Of a stretch of DNA of 64,000 nucleotides, positions 1-11,300 are shown piece by piece (the stretch's first letter is position 1; each line of letters starts with the position of its first letter). The translations under genes were made by a program, and so were the position numbers. The stretch lies in NCBI GenBank assembly GCA_965178125.1, contig OZ237752.1, forward strand, positions 1,053,070-1,117,069, given 5' to 3'. Below the pieces are notes generated by a model. It saw nothing but the letters and a program-made list of their open reading frames with translations. It was not told the DNA's origin and ran no database searches. Source of the DNA: Bilabrum cf. latius (taxonomy: Eukaryota; Bigyra: Bicosoecida; Bigyra; Bicosoecida).

Positions 1-3000
1 CCCAGCCACCCTATGCCCTGCCGGAAAGCCCGCCAGCAGAGGGAGAGGACAACGACTCGTACAGCTCCCTGATCTGCTCTGCGAGCTCCTCGGCTGCCCA
101 GAGGGGGCCCCTCCACAGCACGGCCCCGCCCGCCTCCAGGACCTCCTCCGCTGCCCTGCTCACCGCCTGTGCCCCGCCGGCATCAGGAGCCCCCGTCCAG
201 CCGCACACCAGGGCTGCGTCCTTCTCTAGAGCGTGCGCCGCCCCGAGGCTCTACTCCGCCATCTGAGCCACCACCCTGGCGACCTGCCTACCTCTCCTTT
301 TCTAAGGGGATGCAACCGGTGGCCCGATTCGGTTGGTGCTGCCACTGCCAGGGTCTGAATCTTCGCCAACCCGAGGGCCCGTGAAACCTGAGTGTGCTCC
401 CGGCACTAGCCGCGCCGTCACGGCCACCTCGAGCTTGCCGGGGTTGAGGGCCCGAGCCAGCAAGGAGCCCCCGCTTGCGCTGGCGGCGCGGAGGGCCTGA
501 CCACCCCCCCCTACCTTTCTCCCATGCTGCTGCTTGCCTGCTGCCACTCCTTCTAGACCCACCTCCCAGAGCACGTCCTGGGCCAGGGCGGCACATACCC
601 TACCTGCATCCGCGCACACGCGCACCCCCTTGAGGAGAGCATCCTCCAGGGAGGCCGCCCCCTTGGAGACGCTCGCCAGGATGGCAGCCCGACCGATGGC
701 CTGCTCCTGCTCCTGCTCCTCCTGCTGCTCTTGCTCAGAGTCAGAGGCTTCCTGACGCCCCCGTGCGACGAGCTGATTGGAATTTGTCCGCTCCACCGCT
801 CTTGGGCCGGTATTGCTGGACACTGGCTCATCGGCGGCCGCCAGCGCCGCCAGCGCCCTCGCCCTCCTGGCTGGGGAGAGGAGATCCATGGCGGTGAGAC
901 CGGCGGAGGACGAGGGCGAGGACGGGGGGTCGCGGGCGGAGCGAGCACCCGAGGCCTCCCCAGGGCCCTGCTTTGGACCCCGTTGGTCAAGCGGCATCGG
1001 AAGGATCATAGCGAGCTCGCTGGCCAGCGGGGAGGCGCGGCGGACACGTCTCTAGCCGGACTGCCTGGGACTGCGGGGCCTGGCCCCGGACTCGTGCAAA
1101 TGACCCCCCGCAGTGCCCAGGCCCGTGCCCACGGTAGAGGCACTGCCCCCGCTCATGAGAGCAGCGGCCGCTGCGGCCTGCCGAGCTGCGGGGGTGGGCG
1201 CGCGGGGCGAAGGGGGTCGACTGCTGCCTCGTGGTTGTGGTTCGGGGGCGTCCAGGAGCGCGCCCTAGGATCGCCCTGCCTGATCACCGAGAGCGGGCCC
1301 CGCTGGCCTGAGCGCACGCCTCGCATCTCTCCGGAAGACGTACACGTGCTGCGCACCCCCCAGCGCGATCGAGTCTCCATCCTCCAGCACAACGTCCTCC
1401 TTCGCCACGCGCCCGTTCACGCTCACCCAGGCATCCGCGGCGGGTCTCAAGACGATCGTCCCGCGCTGCACGCGCCTGGCCACTTCGGGAGACAGCTGCG
1501 CCGAACCGGCACCACTGGAGGATCCCACGAGCGGCCCAGGCGCGTGCAGCACGAGGCAGTGTTCCGGCAGCATCCCCGGCCCGCCCAGTCGCACGTCCTG
1601 GGCAGCATTCGCCCGCTGGCCCCCCGCCCCTATCCTGGTGACTCCGAGCCTGAGAGGGAACATGAGCGCCGCAGTGAGCAAGGGGTCCTCGCTGGCGTTG
1701 ACGAGGCAGGGCAGGCCCAGGGAGCGGGAGGCGCGGGCCACTGCCACCGAGGGGGAGTCGCTCTAGGGGGGCAGGCCGAGCGGCGACATCAGGGCGGCCG
1801 GTCGGGCTGCTCTCTGGGGAGATGGCAGGGAGGCCAGTCCAGGCGGCGGGATGGCGTTCTTTCTTTCCGTCTGCGTGCTCTGCATCGGTGCCTCGATCGA
1901 TGCGTTCCCTCTTGGCGACTGTCCTGCGCCCGGCATTCCATCTGCCTGCAGGTGCTCTGTGGCCCATCGTCCACCCGCCACCGCGCCCTCCTCCACCTCC
2001 GCCCCGTCCGACTGCAGCTGCAGCCCAAGGGACGCCAGGGCCTCCCGCCTGCGCCTCCACAGCACCGCCGTCCTGCGCCTCTTGTCCGCCCAGCTCTCCG
2101 AGTGACGAGTGAGGGCCTCCTGGTACGCGCACAGCCGCTGGAGGAGGGTCCGCAGCGGCAGTTTCTCGCTGGGCGTCCCCTCGTCCCGGCCCCCCGGGAT
2201 CATGCGGTCGATGCCCCGCCGCCTGGCCTCCTCCTCCTCCTCCTGGGCTGCCCGCCGCCACATGGGATGCTCAGGGTCCCAGAGCCCCCCGTCCCAGCCG
2301 AACTCGCCGCCCAGAGACACGAGAGCCTCTTGCGCCTGCCGACTCAGCACACCATCGCCATCGCCCTCGCCCTCGTCGCCCTGTTCCTAATCGCCATCGC
2401 CGCCACCAGGACTACTGCCTGCAGCATGGGCCGATTTCGTCCGGCTGTCCTCCCGGCTGTCCTCCCGCTGACCCGTAAGACCCGGGGATACCCGCGGCCC
2501 ACGGGACGGACTCGCCGGCGCGGAGGCAGACTGCGGCTGGGGCAGGGCATCGGCTGGACGAGCGGCGGTTGGAGCACCCCCACCGCCAGCCACGCTGTGT
2601 CGGCGAGGCCGCAGGGGAAGACCGGGCGGGGCCCCTTCCTACAAGCCGCTGCCCTCGTCTGCCTCCGTCTGGCTTGCGGCCCCGGACGTGCTCGAGGGTT
2701 GCCTCGACCTGCGTCCCCGGCCCCTCCTCTTCCTCTCCTGCTGCGCCCGCTGGAGCAGTCGCTTGGCCACGCGCGGAGACCGCAGCCGCACAAGCACTTG
2801 CAGCCGGTGCACCTCTGCCTGCAGATCCGCGGCCAGTCGCCTGGGCTGGTGCTGATTTACAGCCACCCTGGTGGTGACGTGCCTCGCCGAGGAGGCGTAC
2901 CTCAGCGTGCTCAGGGTGGCGGCGAAGTCCCGATCCGCGGGGCTCACAGCTGCCAGGAGGGTGGTGCGTGCATTGCCCTGGAGACAGTCCCGCAGAAGGA

Positions 3001-5998
3001 AGGACAGCGCGCTGCTGCGGTAGGGCACAAAGGGGGCAGGTGGAGCGGTGCGGCCCCTCTGAATGGCAGCAGCCGTCGCTCTCGCGTGCTCTGCCAGTGT
3101 GCTGAGGCACTGCGCCAGGGTGAACAGGCTCCGGTTGATGGCCTTGGTTTCCCGCCGCCTGCTGAGGGCCTTGCCACGAGCCCCCGTGGCCAGCTCGGCC
3201 ATCGAGGGACCCTCCACGGAATCTCTCGAGGCGGCATCGCCTGCCCCACCCTTGAGGCTCTCGCTGCCGGCAAGGTCCACGAAGCGGGCGGAGGCGGTGC
3301 GCCTCGTCTCTCGCCCCGTCTGCGTGTCCAGCAGCTAGTGCGACACGTGCACCGTCAGAACCGCGTGGGACCGCGAGCTTGCCCTGTTCCTCTCCGTGGA
3401 TGCCACTGCCCTGGCCTTGGCGGCGTCGTCCAGCAGCGCCGCGGCCTCCTCGAAGGACGTGATCGCGTGCCGGCTGAGACCCTGCACCACGACACCCACG
3501 CCGGGAGCCTCTCTCAGCCGCAGCTCCGACCGCTTGCCCTTGCCGGCACCATCTTCCTCGCCCTCACTGGGCCCCAGGGAGGGCGCCAGGAGATCCCTCA
3601 TCTTCTCCGCGTATATCTCCATGAAGCTGACCTCCACGGTCACTGCGTGCAGCTCCCTGGGGCGGCCGCTGCTGGCTTGATCGACAGAGTGCGCATGCAG
3701 CAGGGGGTTGGCATCTGCCCCGCCGTCCAGGCCGCACCTAGCGTGTGTCTCCTTAACTAAGGCGAGCAGGCGCCTCAGGAACCGAGGCACAATCCCCTGT
3801 AGCGTGGCGGTGGTGGGCACGCCCTCGGGCACGCCCCCGAGCGAGCCACCTGCCCCTAGAAGAGGAATGGCCTCCGGCGTCGGTCCCAGCAGGCTGAATG
3901 TCTTGCCGCTGCCTGTCATCCCGTAGGCCAGCAGAGCACTGTTTACCCCCCTCCACGCGTCCCGCAGCAGTGGCATACCCGCCGCCTCGAACACTACAGC
4001 CTGCGAGGCCACGATCCGTCGACGGGCTGCCTGTGGGGGAGATGGATTGGGCCCGGCGCCGGCTGCCGGTAGCATGCCTGGGTCCTCGCTGGGCTCCGAG
4101 TCAAGCACCCCGTCCACCACGAACGAGTGCGAGTCCCCCGACCTCGCCCTGCCCACGGGCCGCAGCACCGTCACCCTGGTTGGCAGCACGGGAAGCTCAT
4201 CGCCCCGCGACTGCTCTCCCTCGGTACTGGCTGCCGTCCCTGGCGCGTCAGCCATGCCCGACCCCTGCCCGTGTGCCGGCACCACCACCACCCTTGCTGC
4301 CCCAGCCGATTGTTCCTCGCCTGACAATGGGCGCACGCGCAGCAGCACCCGCACCCTCGCGTCCTGGCTGGGTCCGGAGGGCGCCCCCGGCGGCATGGCA
4401 TCCAGCAGCCTGCCTGCATCCATGCTCGCTGCATGACCCCTGTCCACGGGTGGGTCCCCCTTGTCCTCTGTGCTGGTGGCCAGAGACAGGGCAGAGGATG
4501 AGGCAGCATCGGCCGCAGCTGCCTCCCCGTCGCTTTGAGACCCACTCTCCTGCGTCGGCCGGCTGCCCGTTTCCCCCAGAAGAAGCACGTCTCTCGACCG
4601 GATCACGCCCTTGCCTCTTCCGGTGGGTAGCACCGCGGATGCAGCGCCAATTTCTGCTCTGCTTTTGTCCATTGTGACCGGAGGCACGTCAGAGACTCTC
4701 GGGTCTCTGGGTCTCGTGAGTTCCACCGCGAGCGAGGGCTCGAAGGCGCTCAGCAGCAGCACGCGCAGCTGGCTCGAGTCGGCCTCGGCTGCCACTGCGA
4801 GCACCCGCCTGCCGACTCCCTGCCCTCTCAGCACGGCGAATACCAGCTTACGTACGAACGTCAGCTACCCGTCGGTGTTGTACGCAGGCCCGTTCAGCAG
4901 CTCGCGGAGGGAGCCGGGCATGGGTAGAGCGTCCGATTCCAGCCTCTGCCGCGCGTTGAAGCGCCGCAGCAGCTCGCGACAGCTCTGCAGGGCGCGGCGC
5001 TCCGCCCGGGCCACGTCAGGCATTGATCTAGGGCCTGCCGGTGGCGATGTCTGGCTCTTTACCTATGGATGGCCGCTGGAGTTCACCGGCAACGGGTGGT
5101 ATCGTTTCTAGGAGCCGCCGAGCGAGCCGCCTTCGCCGCTGCCTGGGTCAGACTGCATTGCACGGTGGTTGGCAGCATCACCTGCAGCACTGCTGCCATC
5201 GAGAGCACTCGTCCCGGGCCCAGTTCCAGTCCCGGCCCTGGCCCCAGATGCATGCTTGCCTAGTGCTACACTGACAGGTAGGTCGTGCCCGGCCGGGTCA
5301 CGCGCGCTGCCACTGCCAGCCGCCCTCGGGGGTGACACCGCGCGCACCACGCGGGCATCTGCAGTGGCTCGGCCCACTCCTCTGCCCCTCATGGATCCAG
5401 AGGACCGCGGGTCGGGCGGGCTCCCGGCGAGCAGGCTGGCTCCAGCGGCGGCGCGAGGGCCACGCGGGCCTGGGGGGCGAGAGGCACCCTGCCGTAGGCC
5501 GCTCGACTGCAGCACCGGGGCGAGGTCGCCTCGATGGCGCCGTGCCGACTGGCGGGGGCTAGACTTTGGACTGAGTCGAATGCGCTTGTCTGGGGCTGGT
5601 ATGTCTTGTTTGCCTTCGGTGGCTGATGCCAGTCTGGCCCGGCGCAATCTCTGCAATCTCGCCGCCCTGTTGCCCGCTGGGATTGACTTGCTTGGAGCAG
5701 CGCCGTGCATCCCGCCCGAACGTTCGATTCCCGATGCTATGCTACGACTAACGGGATACGGAGCTTCACCTGGTGGTACTGCTGACGACTAGCGCTAGCT
5801 TGGTGCATCGTCGGCGGGCTTGCTCGCCACACGATCGAGATAGAGCGCTGCAGTGCGCTACAAGTCGGAGCCAACTCCATTCGGTGATGATGTAGATGCA
5901 GCAGATACTAGCTTTCCTGCCCGGTCTCGAGCAAGCCTCTCCCTGTTTCTGCGTAGCCTAGCCAACCGAGCGGCTGCTTCCTCCTAGCTGGATGACAT
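1..5998 (-). CDS. FHA-domain kinesin motor protein (C-terminus beyond window)
   Basis: Microtubule motor ATPase. The single minus-strand frame is open from an ATG at 5998 (reads MSSS-TAG-EEAAARLARLRR) to the window edge, interrupted only by TAG. I count 16 TAGs, at 5984, 5858, 5795, 5789, 5108, 5063, 4865, 3335, 2639, 2387, 1763, 1265, 1052, 302, 251 and 11. The motor core begins near residue 555 (RVRVLLRVRP). It has a P-loop AYGMTGSGKT near residue 699, switch I NRASSRSHA, and switch II DLAGSE near 911, so the motor carries insertions relative to the usual ~340 residues. A short basic, coiled-coil-like stretch follows, then an FHA-like beta-sandwich near residues 1470-1556 (VNGRVAKEDVVLEDGDSIALG), as in kinesin-3 proteins. 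The ~550-residue N-terminal extension is unusual. TAG 3335 lies between switch I and switch II, so termination there would destroy the motor. Family assignment is firm; kinesin-3 subclass is inference. Confidence 0.88.
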
Positions 5999-6253
5999 TA
6001 GCCGAATAAACCAAGCTACTAATTTGTTCTTGAGATGGAATAGATCAATTTAATGTAAAGCTTCCAATGAAATTTAGAAATTTCGTTTTGTGTCACCGTC
6101 ACGGCTCGTGTGTTTATTGCTTTGCAACGGCGACTTGAACACTGCATGTGTGACGAGTGGCTACGCATGCTGCAGCGTGTGGTGTGGTATGTGCAGCGAG
6201 TGCTCCCAAATTCACTGAGTTATATCGTGGTGAGCTGTACAGCCAGTTCCCTA

Positions 6254-7909
6254 TCAGTAGTCTCCGTCGGGTCTCTCCTCCCTCCTCATGTACTCCTCGC
6301 GCCTCTCGACCAGGATGCGCTCGTACCGGCGGCGCCTCCACCCACGCATGGGCGTGTCTTTCGATTTCTTCCCCTCTCCAGCAGGGACCGAGAAATACGT
6401 CCACTGAAGGGCATCGGGCACTTGCCCCACATCCTGCTCGGGGGCAGCCGAGGACCGCGTGGCCGACCACCCGGGCTCGGGCCTCCAGGGCCTGGGCGCA
6501 CCCATGGCCCCGATGGCCGCATATCCAGCTGCCTCCTGCTGCTTCTCCCCCCCGTCCTCGGTACCCGCCCGCAGGAATCCCTTCCATCGTTCGTGGTGCG
6601 CATCCACCAGCCTAGAGGCGAATTCCCTGCCGAAGACCATCCCGTCAAAGAGCAGCTCGGCCCGCTGGGACCGGACCCGAAGCTCTCGCGAGGACGCCCA
6701 CAGCTGGCACTGCCGCACGTGGGCCAGCAGCATCTCGTGCCGCGGGTTCAGGACCTCTCCCTGCTCGCTCCTGAGCCACAGCTTGTGCAGGTTGGGCAGC
6801 CTGGGCACGTCCTCGGCGTCGCTGAAGGCAGAGGCCTGCCGGGGCACAAGGTCCTCCCGCGGGATGCTCTGCGGCTCCCCGCGCGCCTCCCGCTCCCGCG
6901 CCTCATGCAGCAGCTGCGCCAGGCCGGGGTCGTCCTCCGCCAGCACACCCGCCTCGAGCTCCAGCCGCTCCAGCGCCGCCGCCTCCCTCCTGGAGGCCTC
7001 CTCCGATGCGCCCTCGTCCGCTGCAGACAGCTCGCCGTCAGCCCCCGTCATCGCATCCGCTGCGCGCATTGCGTGGTCTGGCAGGTCCTCCGGCACAATG
7101 GGCTTCAGCACCTCGCCACTGGGCCGCAGCATGTGCTGCGCAGTGACCGGCACCTTCCCCTCCAGCCCCCTGCGCACCAGCACGCGCTCCCCCAGAAGCA
7201 CCCACTCCACGCCCTCGCGACCGTCCAAGCCGTGCCGACGGGCCGCGGCGGCCTCCTCCCCGGCCACTCCACCGGTGGGCCAGCGCATGGCAAAGGCTCC
7301 CGCGGGTATCACCATGACAACCTCGCCGTCCCTCGCGCACTGGGGCCCCCCTGGCAGCATCAGCATCGAGAGCGGGCGCCCGTCCGACCCCATCGGGGGG
7401 ACCCAGCACGCACCCGCGTCATCAGATTCGCGTGCACTCTACAGCACCGCCCCGTCTGCCTCCGAGAGCGCCCTGGTGCCCCCATCCACCGTGGAGGGGT
7501 CGGGCAAGGACACTGCGGCCGACTCGGCGACAGCCCTGTCTACCGTGCCGGTCGCGTCACCCTCTCCGTACGACCCAAAGCAGGGATCCGCGAACGTTTG
7601 GGGGATAAATAGCAGATCGGATGGTGTGCCAAGCAACAGACGCGAGGCCGACCCGTCTTGGGCCCTGGGAGGTCGCAGCGGATTCCACGGCGATTCCAAG
7701 TCCAACTAAGATGGCTGCAGCGAGCCTTTCTTGGCGATACAAACTGCATTCAGTCGCTTTGTATTCACAATTTTGGCTGGGATGCTGTGCCAGGGGCTTA
7801 CTGTTTCCCCACTGCGCGCAAGTTTGGTGTGTACGAAGCTCAGTGACAGACGTGAGTGGGTGTTCAGATGAGGAAAGGCCGTCGTCATGCCGATATACTC
7901 ACGAGACAT
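6254..7909 (-). CDS. Unknown conserved-looking protein with basic C-terminus
   Basis: Not recognised. The minus-strand frame ends in TGA (6254-6256) and contains in-frame TAGs at 7439 and 7706. I propose a 7-nt first exon: ATG at 7909, exon end at 7903, then a consensus donor GTGAGTAT. The acceptor follows ...GAATGCAG, with exon 2 starting at 7743; the intron is about 159 nt. This splice keeps frame and gives 498 aa starting MSLCIAKKGSLQPS-TAG-LDLESPW. The central part is acidic and Ala/Glu-rich, probably helical. A region near 6600-6800 (LPNLHKLWLRSEQGEV) looks globular, and the C-terminus is strongly basic (RGWRRRRYERILVERREEY). It lies 255 bp downstream of the kinesin start on the same strand and is divergent from the SET gene. 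No function is offered. Existence is well supported; the exon 1 model is tentative. Confidence 0.7.
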
Positions 7910-8301
7910 CCCTATAAAGCCGATAATTATTCTACAAATGATGCCCTACGGGCACTTCCTAATCCAAAACTGTCTCTCCGTAGTAGCTACGCCGTGAGCC
8001 CTGGAAGACTTGAGGAAGTCGTCTTCGCTAACAACTCCAGACCATATTTCCGAGCCTACTCCCAAGCCGAACCATAGACAGCTATGCTTTGACCCTATTC
8101 ATCACTGAATTCGGCAAAAGACGCACGAATCAAGGATATATTTATGGAAATTGTCGCTGCGTGGGCAGCGTTACCCGGAGTCATAAATGAGTAGCGTGCG
8201 ATCATTGTTTTTGTCGTGCCAAACATCCAATAGTTTGTGTATGGATGGTTCGTTGGCTCGATTAAATGGAGCATTGCTGGTTTAAATTTACTTGAGTCGC
8301 T
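7910..8301. promoter_or_regulatory. Divergent intergenic region
   Basis: 392 bp between two divergent starts (unknown gene to the left, SET gene to the right). It is more AT-rich than the flanking coding sequence and carries TAA and TGA in the SET frame, the last TGA being at 8293, just before the ATG at 8302. It probably holds both promoters; I recognise no specific element. Confidence 0.4.
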
Positions 8302-11300
8302 ATGGAGCGTAGCTACACGGACGATAAATCGTCTCGATTCAGGGACAACGCGCCAAACCAACTGGAGCGGACTGGTTCCGGCTACAGTCCGGCATACCAA
8401 GCTTCTGCAGGAGTACCAACTCATTTTGGCGGCTAGGCCACTCACTCATTGCATGATTCTCTGGGTCACCCCGGAGGGCCTTGGATCGGAGGAACAGCGT
8501 CTTCGAGACAAACGACAATTAGACATGCGGCCCAAGGTTCGAATGTCCACGAGCAGCAGTCACGTTACACAGCAGAAGAAGTGCCGGCTACTGCGCAATA
8601 GCCTGCATCCTAGGATTAGAATCTTGCTGTTTCTACTGATGCTTACATTGGGACACCTGGCGTCGTACAGGCTCGCAGTGCCGGTGGATCGACGACTGCA
8701 TTGATTTCAGGCATGAAACCGGGTGGATTCCAGGTGGCCAAAGCGCCACCTTCGCTGCGCGCTAGCAATCACACGAGCCGTATGCTAGGTCCGACCGAAG
8801 TTGCGGCGGTCCCCTCCCAACGAGCTGCGTTGCCGCGAGATTTGGCCGCCTAGACGAACGTGGCCCGTGTGTAGGCTGCCCACCAGCCCACTAGTAGCAG
8901 CAGCGGCAGCAGCGGCAGCAGCAGCAGCAATGCCTTCCCAAGGCCGACATAGGACGCTGCTCCGGGCCAACAGAGCAGAGCGGGCGCAGTTGAGGACGCA
9001 CTACAGCGAATCAGGCAGATTGAACGCTGCCGTAGCTACCTGCTCCGCCAGCAGTCGGTACTGGGGCCTGCCTTGGGCCTCATAGACGAGAAGCACCAAA
9101 ATACCGAAACCACAAAGTAGCTGGCTGAAGAGATGGTCGCGGGTATCGTCCGTCACGTGCACGCGCAGCACCGAGCTCTCGGCCCGACTCAGTACGAAGC
9201 GGCTCTGGCTGGAGCGTGGCAAGGGGTGCACGCGTGTATCGCACAACACGTGCTCGCGATTGCTGAAGGGGCCGAGGCCCTCGGAGCCGCCGCGGAAGAG
9301 ACTATGGAGGTGTGCCACACAACGCTGCGACATGAGCAGCAATTGTATCTCAACCACGTGTGCTCGTAGTGCGAACACCTACACTCGCTGACTGGCCAAA
9401 ACCGTTGTCTGTTGCGTGCCCTGGCCCCTCATGCCAGGGCAGGGGACGAACACCGGATGCAAGCGTCATTCTGGCATGTGTATTACCACATGTCACTGGG
9501 ATCATGCCTGCCTATCAAGCCGAGCGGCAGGGCACTCGCCGCTCTCGATGTGCAGGCGAGGCTGAGGATTGACCCGAGCGCGCCTGGGATGAGACCGCGC
9601 GGGCTCGTAGACCAGTTCAGGGACGCAGTTGGCTGGTTGCGACGGACAAGAGAGTGCTCAGAAGCCTCAACTAGTACCTATCGCAGCATGGGAGCAGCTG
9701 ATGGAGGATCTAGTGGGCCTCCGACTTTCCTTCGGCGAGGCCAGCTCGTGGCCATCCAGCCGAGGGGTGGTCCTCTAGGCGTGCGAGCTGGGCGTAGGAT
9801 CCTAGACGATCGGGTGCCTCAGCTGGGCATAATATGGAGCATGGATGGGACGCAATAGTGCGAAGTGCTGCTGCTATGCAGACCTTCTGGCTTGCGATGT
9901 CCAGGCGAAGCGCTCGCAAGGCACCCACAACTGCTGGATGAATACAGCCCTCGACCGCGTCCTGCCGATCGTGAAAGCAGCAAGCAGCCACAGGCGGCCA
10001 GGCCCCATCCTATAGTTGGGGCTGAAAATCCTTCGCGCGCATCAAGCAAGGAAGCGCCATCTTCGCGGCTCACCCGACACGCGTCCATGCGCCGTCGGAG
10101 CGACACCAGGCAGCAGCCCGTAGTGGACCCTACAGCCGATCCAAACGTTGAGGTGCGTGCGACTGGGGACGTTCATAGCATGAAACAGGCGGTAATTCGA
10201 ACTAGGATTCGGCTGTGCGTGCTGGTCCGATCTGCCGATCGATCGCCCAAGGCAGGCGGAAGCATCGCGCACAGGGGCGCCCGCGTGGATGAGGCCAGGA
10301 GGAGGATCCAGCAGGCCACAGGAAGCGGACTGCACGCCGCCGCCATGGCCTCTGCTTTGAGTCATCGCCGAGAGGATCCTTCGATTGCAAGGCCAGGTGC
10401 TGTAGAACCGATCATCATGTCAATGCCAACGGCCTCGCTTGTACCGCTTGCTGGTGTCGTATCGGATGAGGCAACCAAGCCAGGCACAGTGCCAACAGTC
10501 TCGTTCGCCGTGGACTGTGGCCTCGAGTCTGATGCAGAGGAAGATGCCCCGAGGCAATCGCCCATTGGCCTGTTGTATGGCGTTGGTGCCTTGCGATGCA
10601 GGGGCACCGAGCTGAATCCGTTGCTTGACACGCCGTTCACAACACCCATTGCGGATTCGGCTGTGAGCCTCTCTCTCAATTTCAGGAGCTCGCTTGCTCA
10701 AGGAGAGACCGATTCTGCACAGAAGAAGCTATCTGCCAGGCGCACGGCCAGACAGGCCGTGGAGCGAATCTTGCAAGAGGCCCGCTCAAAGCTGCAGTTC
10801 CAAATGCCGGGCTTGCAAGTGTAGCACTCTGAGCGCGACTGGCTTCAGCGGTGGGATCACGTGCTGAAGGCCTTGCCCGATTGGAGACTGAAGCAGTGCC
10901 TATGGGTCGATCCGCTGGGACCGCGGGGCCGGGTGTGCTGGTCGATGGCCTAGTGGAACGACTGTGCGGCGCTGTTTCCGGGCTTTTTTGCCGAACACGT
11001 CACATCGCACGCTGCTCAAGACTACATGCAAGCCCGCCTGTACTAGATTGCGAGCCAATGCGAGCGACAGGCTGGCTTGGAGGCGTACCCTGCCATGCCG
11101 CACTCGATCCCCCGTGCGTTGTTTCATATCACAGATGGTATCGCAACCTACAGTGTTAGCACAAAGTACGGAGAAGCAGAGAAGCTGATGAATCAGCTCA
11201 GCCCCGCCGTTCCAGCCCGCTGCTTGCAATTTTGGCTGCTCCTGTGCCAGGTACCGCCATCGTTGGTGTTACTCATTGTGTTCGGCTGCATTGGCAGAAA

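Noticed and set aside
731-3760. 1009-residue plus-strand ORF
   Set aside because: Shadow of the minus-strand kinesin gene: high-GC antisense frame without domain content, while the opposite strand has P-loop, switch and FHA motifs.
8900-8935. CAG/GGC trinucleotide run as an unstable repeat locus
   Set aside because: It is short and interrupted, and reads in frame as a Ser/Gly run inside the SET protein; nothing unusual.
11250-11297. Possible 47-nt intron in the SET gene (CAG|GTACCG...GGCAG)
   Set aside because: Removing it shifts to a frame that meets TGA within ~160 bases, while the unspliced frame stays open for kilobases.
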